Shown: positions 15,732 through 23,891, numbered from the stretch's first letter. The stretch: DNA of 25,944 nt from Lentimicrobiaceae bacterium (GCA_009787485.1 WQWP01000015.1:1-25944); one strand, 5' to 3'. Program-made: numbers and translations. The notes: generated by a model from the sequence alone, not told the origin.

Positions 15732-17549
15732 TTGAATACCATTCACCTCCTCCCCGACCTTGTCGCCAACCAAATCGCCGCCGGCGAAGTTATTCAACGT
15801 CCTGCCTCGGCAGTGAAAGAGTTGTTGGAAAACGCTGTTGATGCCGGCGCTACGAAAGTGCAACTCATTATTAAAGATTCCGGCAGAACGCTCATTCAGG
15901 TAGTAGATAACGGAAAAGGAATGAGTTTTACCGATGCGCGGATGTGCTTTGAAAGACATGCGACCTCGAAAATTTTGACTGCCGAAGATCTTTCTCATTT
16001 GACCACCAAAGGTTTTCGCGGCGAAGCTTTAGCCTCTATTGCCGCCATCGCTCAGGTAGAATTGAATACGAAACGCGCCGAAGAAGAAACGGGAACACGC
16101 CTACTTGTTGAAGGCTCGCAAGTTAAAGAACATGCGCCTGCCGCCACACAAGACGGAACTTCCATCGCCGTAAAAAATCTGTTTTTTAATGTGCCGGCGC
16201 GAAGAAACTTCCTCAAATCGGATGCGGTGGAATTAGGACATATTGAAGAAGAACTAAATCGCTTGTCATTAATTCATTATGATGTTGAGTTTTCGTTTTA
16301 TCATAATGGAAAATTGATGCAGCAACTTCCTCAGTCTAATCAGAAACAACGCATTATCAATGTCTTTGGCGTGCATTTTAAAGATAAATTGTATCCAGTA
16401 GAGTTAAACACGGAGGCTATAAAAATAACAGGTTTTATTGCGAAACCGGAAAATAGCAAAAAGAGAAAAAACGAACAATATTTATTTGTAAATAACAGAT
16501 TTGTAAAGCATTACTTGTTAACGCATGCCATTGAAACCGCCTACAAGGAGTTGATTCCGGAAGGACATAAACCTGCCTTTTTCATAGATATTACGGTGCC
16601 GCCGGCTACCATTGATGTGAATATCAGTCCGACTAAAATTGATGTTAAATTTCAGGATGACAGAATGATATATGCGTTTTTGAATGCGGCGGTAAAAAAA
16701 ACATTGGGCGCGCTTTCGTTGGTTCCGCAAATAGATTTTAACTATAAACCGGAGTATGACTTTTCTGCGGTTAAACAACAAGAGCATATTAAATCTCCTA
16801 CGTTAACTTTAAATCCGAATTATAGCCCATATTCTTGTAAATCAGATAAAAATATTTCTACTTCAGATTCGTGGCAGCAATTTTTATCAGGGGTTAAAAA
16901 TGAAACTATAAAAGTACAATCTGCTGAGCCTGAAAAGCTTGCTTTTACTGAGGAAGATAAAGAAAATGAAGCTATTATAGATGAGACGCAATTGAAATGT
17001 TTGTTTTGTTCTGATGCTTATTTATTGTTTTTGTGGAATGATGTGCTTCATATAATAGATGTTAAAGCAGCACGGGAACGGTTTTTATTTGAATATTTTT
17101 TAAATGCCTTAGAAAACACGCCCATCGTCATTCAGCAATGTATGTTTCCTGAAACCATTACATTATCGGCAAGTACAGTTGAAATGGTAAACGACATCTT
17201 GCCCGAATTGCGAGCGTTGGGATACGATTTGGAACAAATCGGCCGGACATCGTTTGCGGTAAATGGAACCCCTACAGATGAAGAAAGTTCTAATACACAG
17301 CAAATTATCGAACAGTTTGTAGAAATGTACAAAACGCATCAATTTTTACACAAAACAGATAAAAATAGCGCCATAGCCAAAAGTTTGGCGAAGCAAAAAT
17401 GCAGTTGCAAGCTGCAAATAGCCTCGGAACAGGAACAGCAAGCGTTTATTAAACAATGGCTTCAATGTAAAGCGCCACACATCTCTCCTTCAGGGAAAAA
17501 AGTGTCGAAAAGTTTTACAAATGTAGAAATACAGAAGTTTTTTGAATAA
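15732..17549 (+). CDS. mutL: DNA mismatch repair protein MutL
   Basis: A 605-residue mismatch-repair GHKL ATPase that links MutS recognition to strand removal. The N-terminal ATPase has LLPDLVANQIAAGEVIQRPA, KELLENAVDAGA with Glu30 and Asn34, DNGKGM at 59-64 and GFRGEAL at 94-100. The start is non-ATG: a TAA at 15726 closes the frame, leaving TTG at 15732 (or ATT at 15729), and translation from TTG matches the family N-terminus. In the C-terminal dimerisation domain the endonuclease motif DQHA(x)2E(x)4E reads DVKAARERFLFE at 443-454, so Gln and His are lost. The usual CPHGRP segment is replaced by APHISPSGK. The endonuclease is therefore probably inactive. Confidence 0.93.
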   Translation: MNTIHLLPDLVANQIAAGEVIQRPASAVKELLENAVDAGATKVQLIIKDSGRTLIQVVDNGKGMSFTDARMCFERHATSKILTAEDLSHLTTKGFRGEALASIAAIAQVELNTKRAEEETGTRLLVEGSQVKEHAPAATQDGTSIAVKNLFFNVPARRNFLKSDAVELGHIEEELNRLSLIHYDVEFSFYHNGKLMQQLPQSNQKQRIINVFGVHFKDKLYPVELNTEAIKITGFIAKPENSKKRKNEQYLFVNNRFVKHYLLTHAIETAYKELIPEGHKPAFFIDITVPPATIDVNISPTKIDVKFQDDRMIYAFLNAAVKKTLGALSLVPQIDFNYKPEYDFSAVKQQEHIKSPTLTLNPNYSPYSCKSDKNISTSDSWQQFLSGVKNETIKVQSAEPEKLAFTEEDKENEAIIDETQLKCLFCSDAYLLFLWNDVLHIIDVKAARERFLFEYFLNALENTPIVIQQCMFPETITLSASTVEMVNDILPELRALGYDLEQIGRTSFAVNGTPTDEESSNTQQIIEQFVEMYKTHQFLHKTDKNSAIAKSLAKQKCSCKLQIASEQEQQAFIKQWLQCKAPHISPSGKKVSKSFTNVEIQKFFE

Positions 17550-17601
17550 TATAATCACAATTTTAATGTATTGTTTTTCGTTAGGGTTAGCAAAAATCAT
17601 A

Positions 17602-17609
17602 TACATTTG
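17602..17609 (+). promoter_or_regulatory. Candidate -7 box for the DUF4340-ribD pair
   Basis: TACATTTG followed by CCGC fits TAnnTTTG and lies 23 nt upstream of the DUF4340 ATG. No good -33 box was found at the usual spacing. Confidence 0.5.
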
Positions 17610-17632
17610 CCGCTCAAAATAAACATAACTTT

Positions 17633-18706
17633 ATGAAAAAACAAAAAGTATATTTCATCATTGCTTGCCTGTTGGTGGTCTTATCTGTCCTTGCCATTGT
17701 TTATAAAAAAGGAGGTTTGCAAAAATCGGCTAACACTCAAAAAATATCTACGGCTTTTGCCATAAAAGATACCGCTACTATCACACGGATTTTTATGGCA
17801 GACATGTATGGGAATAAAGTATTACTCACCAAACATGGAGGAAGCTGGATGGTAGATAATCGCAAACCGGCAGCATCGTTTAGAGTTCACGATTTACTGA
17901 TCACTTTGACGGCGCTTCGCATAAAACAGCCGATTGCTAAAGTAGCACAACGCAGTATTATAGAAGCGCTTGCAGTAAATTCAACCAAAGTGCAAGTTTA
18001 TGAAACAAAGCCATTATTTACCATATTCAGACGTCCGTTTTTTACAAAGGAGCGGTTGCTAAAAACGTATTTTCTGGGAGATGCCACCCAAAATAATTTA
18101 GGCTCTTATGCGCTGCTGGAGGGCATGTCGGAGCCATATATTATTTACAGACCGGGGTTTAGAGGATATGTAGCGCCCCAATTTTCTCCTGACCCTATTG
18201 ATTGGTATTCACCAAAAATTTTTAGTACGAAACTCACACGCATTCAAAATGCTTCTTTTATTGATTTGGAAAATCCTGAAAATTCCTTTTTTGTTGAAAA
18301 ATCAGGACCCCGTTCATTTACTTTATTTGATGTTCATAAAAATGTAATTTTGAACTATGATACAACGCTTGTAATCAACATGCTATCTGAATTTAGGGAG
18401 CGCAACTACGAAATGTTTCTTAATAAAATTTCACAGTCGTTAAAAGATTCGATCATACAATTTAATTTCTTTAAAATCATTTCTCTAACAGATGTTGAGA
18501 ATCAAACCACCGTCATGAAACTCTATCGCCAAATTGATGAAGGCGAACTCTATGAAGATGGACAATTGATTGAAGAAATCTATCAGGAGTTTAACCGAGA
18601 TCGTTGTTACGCTACAATTAATGAAAACACCGACGAACTTTTTACCATACAATTTTTCCATTTTGACAGACAGATTCAACCGTTGTCTTATTTTTTAAAA
18701 AGATGA
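17633..18706 (+). CDS. DUF4340-type membrane-anchored protein
   Basis: A 357-residue protein with a single N-terminal membrane anchor at about 6-25 after a short lysine-rich cytoplasmic end (MKKQK); the rest should face the periplasm. Features of the DUF4340 family are the segment TRIFMADMYGNKVLLTKHGGSWMVDNRKPA at about 50-80 (given here only as a landmark by its DMYGNKV and SWMVDN parts), a helix-rich stretch, and FLGDA near 145. Function is unknown; in other bacteria such proteins often accompany ABC-type gliding or export genes, which are not seen here. The ribD ATG overlaps its TGA by 4 nt, so the two genes are coupled. Confidence 0.7.
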   Translation: MKKQKVYFIIACLLVVLSVLAIVYKKGGLQKSANTQKISTAFAIKDTATITRIFMADMYGNKVLLTKHGGSWMVDNRKPAASFRVHDLLITLTALRIKQPIAKVAQRSIIEALAVNSTKVQVYETKPLFTIFRRPFFTKERLLKTYFLGDATQNNLGSYALLEGMSEPYIIYRPGFRGYVAPQFSPDPIDWYSPKIFSTKLTRIQNASFIDLENPENSFFVEKSGPRSFTLFDVHKNVILNYDTTLVINMLSEFRERNYEMFLNKISQSLKDSIIQFNFFKIISLTDVENQTTVMKLYRQIDEGELYEDGQLIEEIYQEFNRDRCYATINENTDELFTIQFFHFDRQIQPLSYFLKR

Positions 18707-19692
18707 TAATTAATGAATTATGGATGTACCGTGCGCTACAATTAGCAGCGTTGGGATTGGGAAAGGTACAACCCAATCCGCTGGTTGGGGCTGTGATTGT
18801 GCACAATGAAAGCATTATTGGAGAAGGCTACCACCAACAGTATGGCGATCCTCATGCTGAAGTAAATGCGATTTGCGTGGTTAAAAATCAAGAATTACTC
18901 AAAAAATCAACGCTTTATGTTAATTTGGAACCGTGCGCACACTTTGGAAAAACACCTCCATGCGCTTCTTTAATTATTGAAAAAAAAATCCCCAAAGTGG
19001 TAATAGGGATGAAAGACCCCAGCGAAAAAGTGAACGGAAAAGGCATTAAAATGCTCCGAGATGCAGGTGTTGAAGTGATAGAAAACGTATTACAAGACGA
19101 GTGCTTGCGTTTGAACAAGCGATTTATCACTTATCATACTAAAAAACGTCCTTATATTTTTTTGAAATGGGCGCAAACGAAAAATGGATTTATGGATATT
19201 TTGCGTGATGATACGCGCAACGCCCCAACATATTGGATAACAAATGATGCATTGCGGGTTTGGACTCACAAACTACGCAACGAGGAACAAGCCATCTTGA
19301 TAGGATACAATACTTTAAAAAATGACAACCCACAGTTAACCAATCGTTTTTATGGCTCAAACCAGCCTCAGCGTTTTGTGTTGTGCGATGAATACAAATC
19401 GACTGAAATTGAAAAATCATTTTCGACTTTAGTCGGAAATGTCGAAGAAATTTTAGCCGAACTTTATACCTTAAAAATACAATCCGTTGTGGTTGAAGGC
19501 GGCAAAAAAACGCTACAAAAATTTTTAGATGCTCATTTGTGGGATGAGGTTTTTGTGCTCACAGGGAATGTAGCATGGGAAGCGGGGGTTGAGGCGCCGA
19601 AAATGCTATGTGCTTTTGATGAAGTGATACATGTTGATGGAGAAACTATATCGGTATTCACTTCTCCTGTCTTTCGCACTGGGACACCCTAA
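18703..19692 (+). CDS. ribD: Bifunctional pyrimidine deaminase/reductase RibD
   Basis: Riboflavin-biosynthesis enzyme that deaminates the pyrimidine product of GTP cyclohydrolase II and then reduces the ribose with NADPH. At 329 residues it is slightly short of the usual ~350-370. The N-terminal deaminase (about 1-145) has PNPLVGAVI at 25-33, HAEVNA at 51-56 (His51, Glu53) and EPCAHFGKTPPC at 76-87, giving zinc ligands His51, Cys78 and Cys87. The reductase domain starts about 150 (PYIFLKWAQTKNG) and has VVVEGG in its second half. Its ATG overlaps the DUF4340 stop by 4 nt. No other riboflavin gene is in the window. The last residues (SPVFRTGTP) look unusual for the family. Confidence 0.92.
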   Translation: MIINELWMYRALQLAALGLGKVQPNPLVGAVIVHNESIIGEGYHQQYGDPHAEVNAICVVKNQELLKKSTLYVNLEPCAHFGKTPPCASLIIEKKIPKVVIGMKDPSEKVNGKGIKMLRDAGVEVIENVLQDECLRLNKRFITYHTKKRPYIFLKWAQTKNGFMDILRDDTRNAPTYWITNDALRVWTHKLRNEEQAILIGYNTLKNDNPQLTNRFYGSNQPQRFVLCDEYKSTEIEKSFSTLVGNVEEILAELYTLKIQSVVVEGGKKTLQKFLDAHLWDEVFVLTGNVAWEAGVEAPKMLCAFDEVIHVDGETISVFTSPVFRTGTP

Positions 19693-19764
19693 ATTATTTT
19701 CGTTTTATCCATCGGGCAACCTTCTCATTTTATTTGTACAAAATGCATAAAGAGAATATATACC

Positions 19765-20769
19765 TTATTTAATCATTTCAACCGCCGCCGCCCGCGCATC
19801 CGCCAACACATCAGGAATGCTCATGGGGCGTTTGCAGGCGCCCGCCACAAAAAGCCCGGCACAGTTGGTTTGTTGGTCTTCCGAAATGGTATTTAAGGTT
19901 TTGAAAAAGCCATACATTTCTTCACAATCACAACAACTTGCCAATAATTTTGTACCTTTTGAAGGCTCCATGCCGGTCATCAGCACCAATAGATCCGAGG
20001 TCATTTTTAAAGGCAGTCCCATTAAAGTATCTTCCGATTTTATCTGAATTTTCCCGTCGAAAGTAGCCGCCGCTTCAGAAATTCTTCCCCGAATAAAGTA
20101 GATGCCGTATTGTTCCTGTGCCTCGCGGTAGAGTTCTTCATAACCTTGTCCCCACATGCGCAAATCCATGTAAAAAATATAAACCTCCGTTTCGGGCAAA
20201 AGTTTTTTCAACTCAATAGCTTGTTTTACAGCAGTAATGCAGCAAATTTTTGAGCAATAGTTGTTTCCCGATTTCTCGTCGCGCGAGCCTACGCATTGCA
20301 GAAAACAAACCTTTTTCGGATTCTCACCAAAAGCATTTGCAATGTTATTTTTCTTGAACATCTCCTCCAAATCTAACGAAGTAACCACTCCGTTATAAAT
20401 GCCATAGCCGTATTCTTCTTTGCGCGTGGCATCGAATGGCGTATAGCCTGTAGCCACCAAAACAGCATCTGCCTGATAGGTTTTATGGTTTGAGTCTGTG
20501 GCTATCCAACCTGTTTCTTTATGCTCAAGATGAACGACTTCCGTGTTAAAGCAGGGCGTAATGTTATTCTCCAAAAGTTTGGCATCCATAGATTTTACCA
20601 ATGTTTCTGCTTCCGAAAAATCCGGAAATAAAAGCATTTTATTGCGTAGATTCGTGTTGGTTTCATTCTCTTTTTCGAGAAGCGTAATATCGTAGCCTAA
20701 GTTTTTTAAAGTTGCTGCGGCTTCAATTCCTGCCGGTCCGGCGCCGATGATTAAAATGGAGTTTTTCAT
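19765..20769 (-). CDS. HdrA/QmoA-like FAD flavoprotein, short form
   Basis: A 334-residue protein from the ATG at 20769; a TTG nine bases upstream is less likely because the FAD motif follows this Met at the usual distance. The N-terminus has ILIIGAGPAGIEAAATL, a dinucleotide-binding fold. The middle strongly recalls the HdrA subunit of heterodisulfide reductase: CFLQCVGSRDEKSG, then YCSKICC with Cys172, Cys176 and Cys177, then FYMDLRMWGQGYEELYREAQ and FIRGR. The C-terminus has LFVAGACKRPMSIPDVLADARAAA. It is about half the size of full HdrA: the N-terminal iron-sulfur ligand region and the ferredoxin inserts are absent. No hdrB or hdrC is adjacent. Electron-bifurcating function is therefore uncertain. 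Confidence 0.8.
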   Translation of the reverse strand: MKNSILIIGAGPAGIEAAATLKNLGYDITLLEKENETNTNLRNKMLLFPDFSEAETLVKSMDAKLLENNITPCFNTEVVHLEHKETGWIATDSNHKTYQADAVLVATGYTPFDATRKEEYGYGIYNGVVTSLDLEEMFKKNNIANAFGENPKKVCFLQCVGSRDEKSGNNYCSKICCITAVKQAIELKKLLPETEVYIFYMDLRMWGQGYEELYREAQEQYGIYFIRGRISEAAATFDGKIQIKSEDTLMGLPLKMTSDLLVLMTGMEPSKGTKLLASCCDCEEMYGFFKTLNTISEDQQTNCAGLFVAGACKRPMSIPDVLADARAAAVEMIK

Positions 20770-20778
20770 AAAGTTCAA

Positions 20779-20879
20779 TTAAATTTAAAGATTTAAAAAA
20801 ATAAAAATTTAATATTTAAATATTTTGGTTTTAGAGGTCATATTATTGATATTTGTATTTTAAACTTTAAATCTAATTT
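20779..20879. repeat. TTTAAA-rich inverted repeat between rfbB and the HdrA-like gene
   Basis: The left arm at about 20779-20820 (AATTTAAAGATTTAAA and more) and the right part near 20859-20876 (TTTTAAACTTTAAATCTA) match the arms at 4344-4430 and 25717-25806, with a longer, unrelated centre. It lies in the 103-nt gap between two genes of the same strand and runs into the last codons of rfbB. Confidence 0.45.
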
Positions 20880-21898
20880 CTGTATTCCCCACTCATAATG
20901 TGTTGCAACCAAGTCTCATTCTCCAAATACCAATCCACTGTCTTTTCAAACCCTTCGGTGAATTTTATTTTGGGCTCCCAGCCTAATTCGGTTTTAATTT
21001 TGGTGGCGTCAATGGCGTAGCGCAAGTCGTGGCCTGCGCGGTCGGTAACGTAAGTGATTAATGACAAGGATTCTCCTTCGGTGCGCCCCAGCTTTTTATC
21101 CATGATTTTGATTAATTCTTTAATCAGATCGATGTTTTTCCACTCGTTATTTCCGCCAATGTTGTAAGTTTCTCCGGTTTTGCCTTGATGGAAAATGAGG
21201 TCAATGGCAGCCGCGTGGTCTTCCACATAGAGCCAATCGCGCACATTAATTCCTTTGCCATAAACAGGAAGCGCTACGTTGTTTTTTATGTTATGAATGA
21301 AAAGCGGGATCAATTTTTCGGGGAATTGGTTGGGCCCGTAATTATTTGAGCAGTTAGAAATTACAGTGGGAAGCTTGTAAGTATCGTGGTAGGCACGCAC
21401 AAAATGATCGGAGGAGGCTTTGGCGGCAGAGTAGGGGCTGTGTGGATCGTAGGGGGTGGTCTCTTTAAAAGCGCCGGTCTCACCAAGCGAGCCATATACT
21501 TCATCGGTAGAAATATGGTAAAAACGTTTATCCTCCATATTATCTTTCCAAATGGCGCGGGCAGCGTTCAACAGATTTACTGTTCCCACCACATTAGTGT
21601 AAATAAATTCCATCGGGTTTTCGATAGAACGATCTACGTGAGATTCTGCAGCTAAGTGAATCACGCCGTCGAATTGGTGCTCTTTGAATAGTGCCAGCAT
21701 CTTTTCGCCTTCCACGATATCTGCTTTAATGAAATGATAATTCGGCTTGTTTTCAATGTCTTGCAGATTTTCTAAATTGCCAGCGTAGGTAAGTTTATCC
21801 AAATTATAAATTTCGTATTGCGGATATTTATTTACGAATAAACGAATTACGTGCGAACCTATGAAGCCGGCGCCACCGGTGATGAGGATTTTTTTCAT
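20873..21898 (-). CDS. rfbB: dTDP-glucose 4,6-dehydratase
   Basis: Short-chain dehydrogenase of nucleotide-sugar metabolism; it turns dTDP-glucose into dTDP-4-keto-6-deoxyglucose, the branch point to rhamnose and other deoxysugars of surface polysaccharides. At 341 residues it is normal. NAD-binding GGAGFIG is at 8-14, HLAAESHVDRSI at 81-92, catalytic STDEVYG with Thr131, Asp132 and Glu133, and YSAAK with Tyr156 and Lys160. NCSNNYGPNQFPEKLIP at 182-198 is also diagnostic. rfbA, C and D are not adjacent. thyA lies 15 nt upstream on the same strand, so the gene probably shares that transcript; both use thymidine nucleotides. Confidence 0.95.
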   Translation of the reverse strand: MKKILITGGAGFIGSHVIRLFVNKYPQYEIYNLDKLTYAGNLENLQDIENKPNYHFIKADIVEGEKMLALFKEHQFDGVIHLAAESHVDRSIENPMEFIYTNVVGTVNLLNAARAIWKDNMEDKRFYHISTDEVYGSLGETGAFKETTPYDPHSPYSAAKASSDHFVRAYHDTYKLPTVISNCSNNYGPNQFPEKLIPLFIHNIKNNVALPVYGKGINVRDWLYVEDHAAAIDLIFHQGKTGETYNIGGNNEWKNIDLIKELIKIMDKKLGRTEGESLSLITYVTDRAGHDLRYAIDATKIKTELGWEPKIKFTEGFEKTVDWYLENETWLQHIMSGEYRN

Positions 21899-21913
21899 GT
21901 TTTTAATTTTTAG

Positions 21914-22708
21914 TTATACAGCTACTTCAGCCTTAATATGCGGATCGGGGTTGTAATTTTCTAATGTAAAATCATCAAATTGAAAATCAAAAATAGAATT
22001 TACTTCTCTATTTATCTTCATGACAGGCAATGTTTTGGGAGTGCGTGAAAGTTGCAACTTAGCTTGCTCAATATGATTGGAATAGAGATGTGCATCGCCG
22101 AAAGTGTGAATAAAGTAACGCGGTTTGAGTTTGCAAACATGCGCTACCATCATGAGTAACAATGCGTAAGAGGCAATATTGAACGGCACGCCGAGAAAAA
22201 CATCGGCGCTGCGTTGATAGAGTTGGCATGAAATTTCCCCGTTATTCACATAAAATTGAAAAAGCACGTGGCAAGGCGGAAGTTTCATTTTGTCCACATC
22301 GCCCACATTCCATGCGCTCACAATCAATCGTCGCGAATCGGGATTTTTTTGAATCATGTTGATTAATTCCGAAATTTGATCTATTGTTCTGCCGTCGGAG
22401 GTTTGCCAGGAGCGCCACTGTTTTCCATATACAGGACCTAAATCTCCGTTTTCATCTGCCCATTCATCCCAAATTGTTACTTTATTATCGTGCAAGTATT
22501 TAACATTGGTCTCGCCTTTCAAAAACCAAAGCAATTCGTAGATAATAGAGCGCAGGTGCAGTTTTTTTGTGGTTAAAACGGGAAAACCGTTTTGCAAATC
22601 GAATCGCATTTGGTATCCGAAAACGCTTTTAGTTCCCGTTCCGGTGCGGTCGTCTTTAAAAGCGCCGGCATCAATGATATGTTGAAGAAGATCAAGGTAT
22701 TGTTTCAT
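21914..22708 (-). CDS. thyA: Thymidylate synthase
   Basis: Makes dTMP from dUMP with methylenetetrahydrofolate. It has 264 residues, the same as E. coli ThyA, with the catalytic Cys146 in LPPCHVLFQFYV, Arg21 in DRTGTG, SRRLIVSAWN at 125-134 and QRSADVFLGVPFNIASYALL at 165-184, ending IKAEVAV as usual. It lies 6 nt after the DsrC-like gene and 15 nt before rfbB, all on the minus strand, so a joint transcript is likely. Confidence 0.97.
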   Translation of the reverse strand: MKQYLDLLQHIIDAGAFKDDRTGTGTKSVFGYQMRFDLQNGFPVLTTKKLHLRSIIYELLWFLKGETNVKYLHDNKVTIWDEWADENGDLGPVYGKQWRSWQTSDGRTIDQISELINMIQKNPDSRRLIVSAWNVGDVDKMKLPPCHVLFQFYVNNGEISCQLYQRSADVFLGVPFNIASYALLLMMVAHVCKLKPRYFIHTFGDAHLYSNHIEQAKLQLSRTPKTLPVMKINREVNSIFDFQFDDFTLENYNPDPHIKAEVAV

Positions 22709-22714
22709 AGTTTT

Positions 22715-23029
22715 TTACACGCAGCCGTCGGGTTTAGGCAATCCGGCGATGCGGCAGGCTCCGCGCGCAGGACCCAATGGGAAAAGTTCATAAATATCTT
22801 TCAATTTCAATCCTGTTTCTTTGCAAATAGAGCGAATCATGGGCGCCATGCCGGTTTCTTCGTAACTGCGACGAATAATTTTGATAACTGCCCAATGATT
22901 TTCCGTTAAATCGTGGATGTCGTCTTCTTTTGCGATTAATGTAGCTAATTCATCATTCCATAATTGCGGTTCCAACATAAAGCCGTCGCCGTCCATTTCG
23001 ATGGGTTTGCCGTTAAATTCGAGTGCCAT
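22715..23029 (-). CDS. dsrC: DsrC/TusE-family sulfur carrier with two conserved cysteines
   Basis: A 104-residue protein of the DsrC/TusE family. It keeps both cysteines of the C-terminal arm: Cys92 in ACRIAGLP and Cys103 as penultimate residue in GCV, with 10 residues between. In known DsrC proteins this pair carries a trisulfide or disulfide during dissimilatory sulfur metabolism, while TusE proteins keep only the penultimate Cys and act in tRNA thiolation. By this rule it is DsrC-type. No dsrAB, dsrMK or tus genes are seen. It is first in a minus-strand run with thyA, rfbB and the HdrA-like gene. Another sulfur-relay role cannot be excluded. Confidence 0.82.
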   Translation of the reverse strand: MALEFNGKPIEMDGDGFMLEPQLWNDELATLIAKEDDIHDLTENHWAVIKIIRRSYEETGMAPMIRSICKETGLKLKDIYELFPLGPARGACRIAGLPKPDGCV

Positions 23030-23063
23030 AATATTTGGTTTTTGGTTTTTGATTATGAGGGGG

Positions 23064-23071
23064 CGAAAATA
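23064..23071 (-). promoter_or_regulatory. Candidate -7 box for the dsrC-thyA-rfbB run
   Basis: TATTTTCG followed by CCCC on the minus strand, 35 nt upstream of the DsrC start; identical octamer to those before proS, hutI and the DUF1599 gene. It is the only box of this type I found upstream of the four-gene minus-strand run. Confidence 0.4.
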
Positions 23072-23110
23072 GAATTGTTTTTGTTAGTTTCATTTGTATT
23101 CATCATGTTT

Positions 23111-23176
23111 GTCCCGTTAGGGACGTGATATTGGTAGAAAAATTTCACCACACACGCCCGTTGTCCCGTTAGGGAC
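23111..23176. repeat. REP-like hairpin pair, left of the RAYT
   Basis: Two identical 14-mers GTCCCGTTAGGGAC at 23111-23124 and 23163-23176, in the same orientation, each able to form a 5-bp stem with a GTTA loop. The inner copy ends 6 nt before the stop codon of the transposase gene. Confidence 0.75.
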
Positions 23177-23182
23177 AAGATA

Positions 23183-23644
23183 TTATTCGGGATTTTTTAA
23201 AATGTATTTTTCATTAAATTCAATACCAAATAATTTTAATAATTCTAAATATTCTTCTTCAAGGTTACGCTTTTTATGGTGTTTTTCTTGTTGTTCAATA
23301 TATTTAACAACTCTATCTATCTGTGATTTTCCATAAGAAAATGCACCGTAGCCCTCTTGCCATGAAAATTTACTACTGACTAATCTTTTTTTATTAATCC
23401 ATAACGAAGAACTGCCTTTAATATCTTGCATTAAATCCGACAACGATTGTGTGGGTCTCATTCCAAACAAAACGTGAATGTGGTCGGGCATACCTCCGAT
23501 TTGCAACAATTTATGTCCATTGTTAGTAATAATTCCTGTAATGTATTTATATAATTCGTCTTGCCATTCTTTTTGTATTAATGATAGGCGATTTTGAACT
23601 GCAAAAACGGCATGAATGTGGATTTGGGTATAGGTATTTGCCAT
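23183..23644 (-). CDS. REP-associated tyrosine transposase (RAYT, Y1 HUH family)
   Basis: A 153-residue single-strand DNA transposase-like protein of the IS200/Y1_Tnp fold. The HUH metal-binding motif is His55-Ile-His57 in MPDHIHVLF. The catalytic tyrosine is probably Tyr115 in RVVKYIEQQEKHH, with Gln119 four residues on as in this family. YGAFSYGKS at about 99-107 is also typical. The protein is complete, with no frameshift. Such proteins are thought to cut and join REP hairpins, usually as domesticated rather than freely mobile enzymes. The cognate hairpins are seen on both sides. No accessory tnpB is present. Confidence 0.9.
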   Translation of the reverse strand: MANTYTQIHIHAVFAVQNRLSLIQKEWQDELYKYITGIITNNGHKLLQIGGMPDHIHVLFGMRPTQSLSDLMQDIKGSSSLWINKKRLVSSKFSWQEGYGAFSYGKSQIDRVVKYIEQQEKHHKKRNLEEEYLELLKLFGIEFNEKYILKNPE

Positions 23645-23684
23645 GTTTTTTATGTATTGCGTTTTGCGTTTTTGTTTACATATC

Positions 23685-23752
23685 CCGTCCCTATGGGACG
23701 GTGGTTATCAGGGACCTGCTTCTTTCTACCAATATTTTGTCCCTAACGGGAC
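23685..23752. repeat. REP-like hairpin pair, right of the RAYT
   Basis: CCGTCCC-TAT-GGGACGG at 23685-23701 (7-bp stem) and GTCCC-TAAC-GGGAC at 23739-23752, the latter the reverse complement of the left-side units. They lie 41-108 nt upstream of the transposase start. The rest of 23753-23891 is T-rich, and I see no gene or further structure in it. Confidence 0.75.
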
Positions 23753-23891
23753 GAGGACTATTGGGATATTTTATATTTATTTTTTCTCTTTTTTTTATCG
23801 AAATTTAGGATTTTTTCATTTATTGTTTCCATCTAAAACTTTTCGCAAAAATAAAATTTTCTTACACCACTTTTTCTTATCAGAATTACCA

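Larger units (their letters stand above)
23111..23752. mobile_element. RAYT transposase gene framed by an inverted repeat of REP-like hairpins
   Basis: The left arm 23111-23140 (GTCCCGTTAGGGAC, then ATATTGGTAGAAA after a 3-nt link) is the inverse of the right arm 23723-23752; 27 of 30 positions agree. Inside are two more hairpins: GTCCCGTTAGGGAC at 23163-23176, and CCGTCCC-TAT-GGGACGG at 23685-23701. The single gene between them encodes a Y1 HUH transposase. REP sequences framing their own RAYT gene are an established arrangement; here the whole unit is about 640 bp. Confidence 0.75.

Noticed and set aside
19660..19692. Possible REP remnant forming the end of RibD (GTCTTTCGCAC...GGGACACCC)
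   Set aside because: It vaguely resembles the hairpin at 24139-24160, but it does not form a good stem; chance similarity is as likely.
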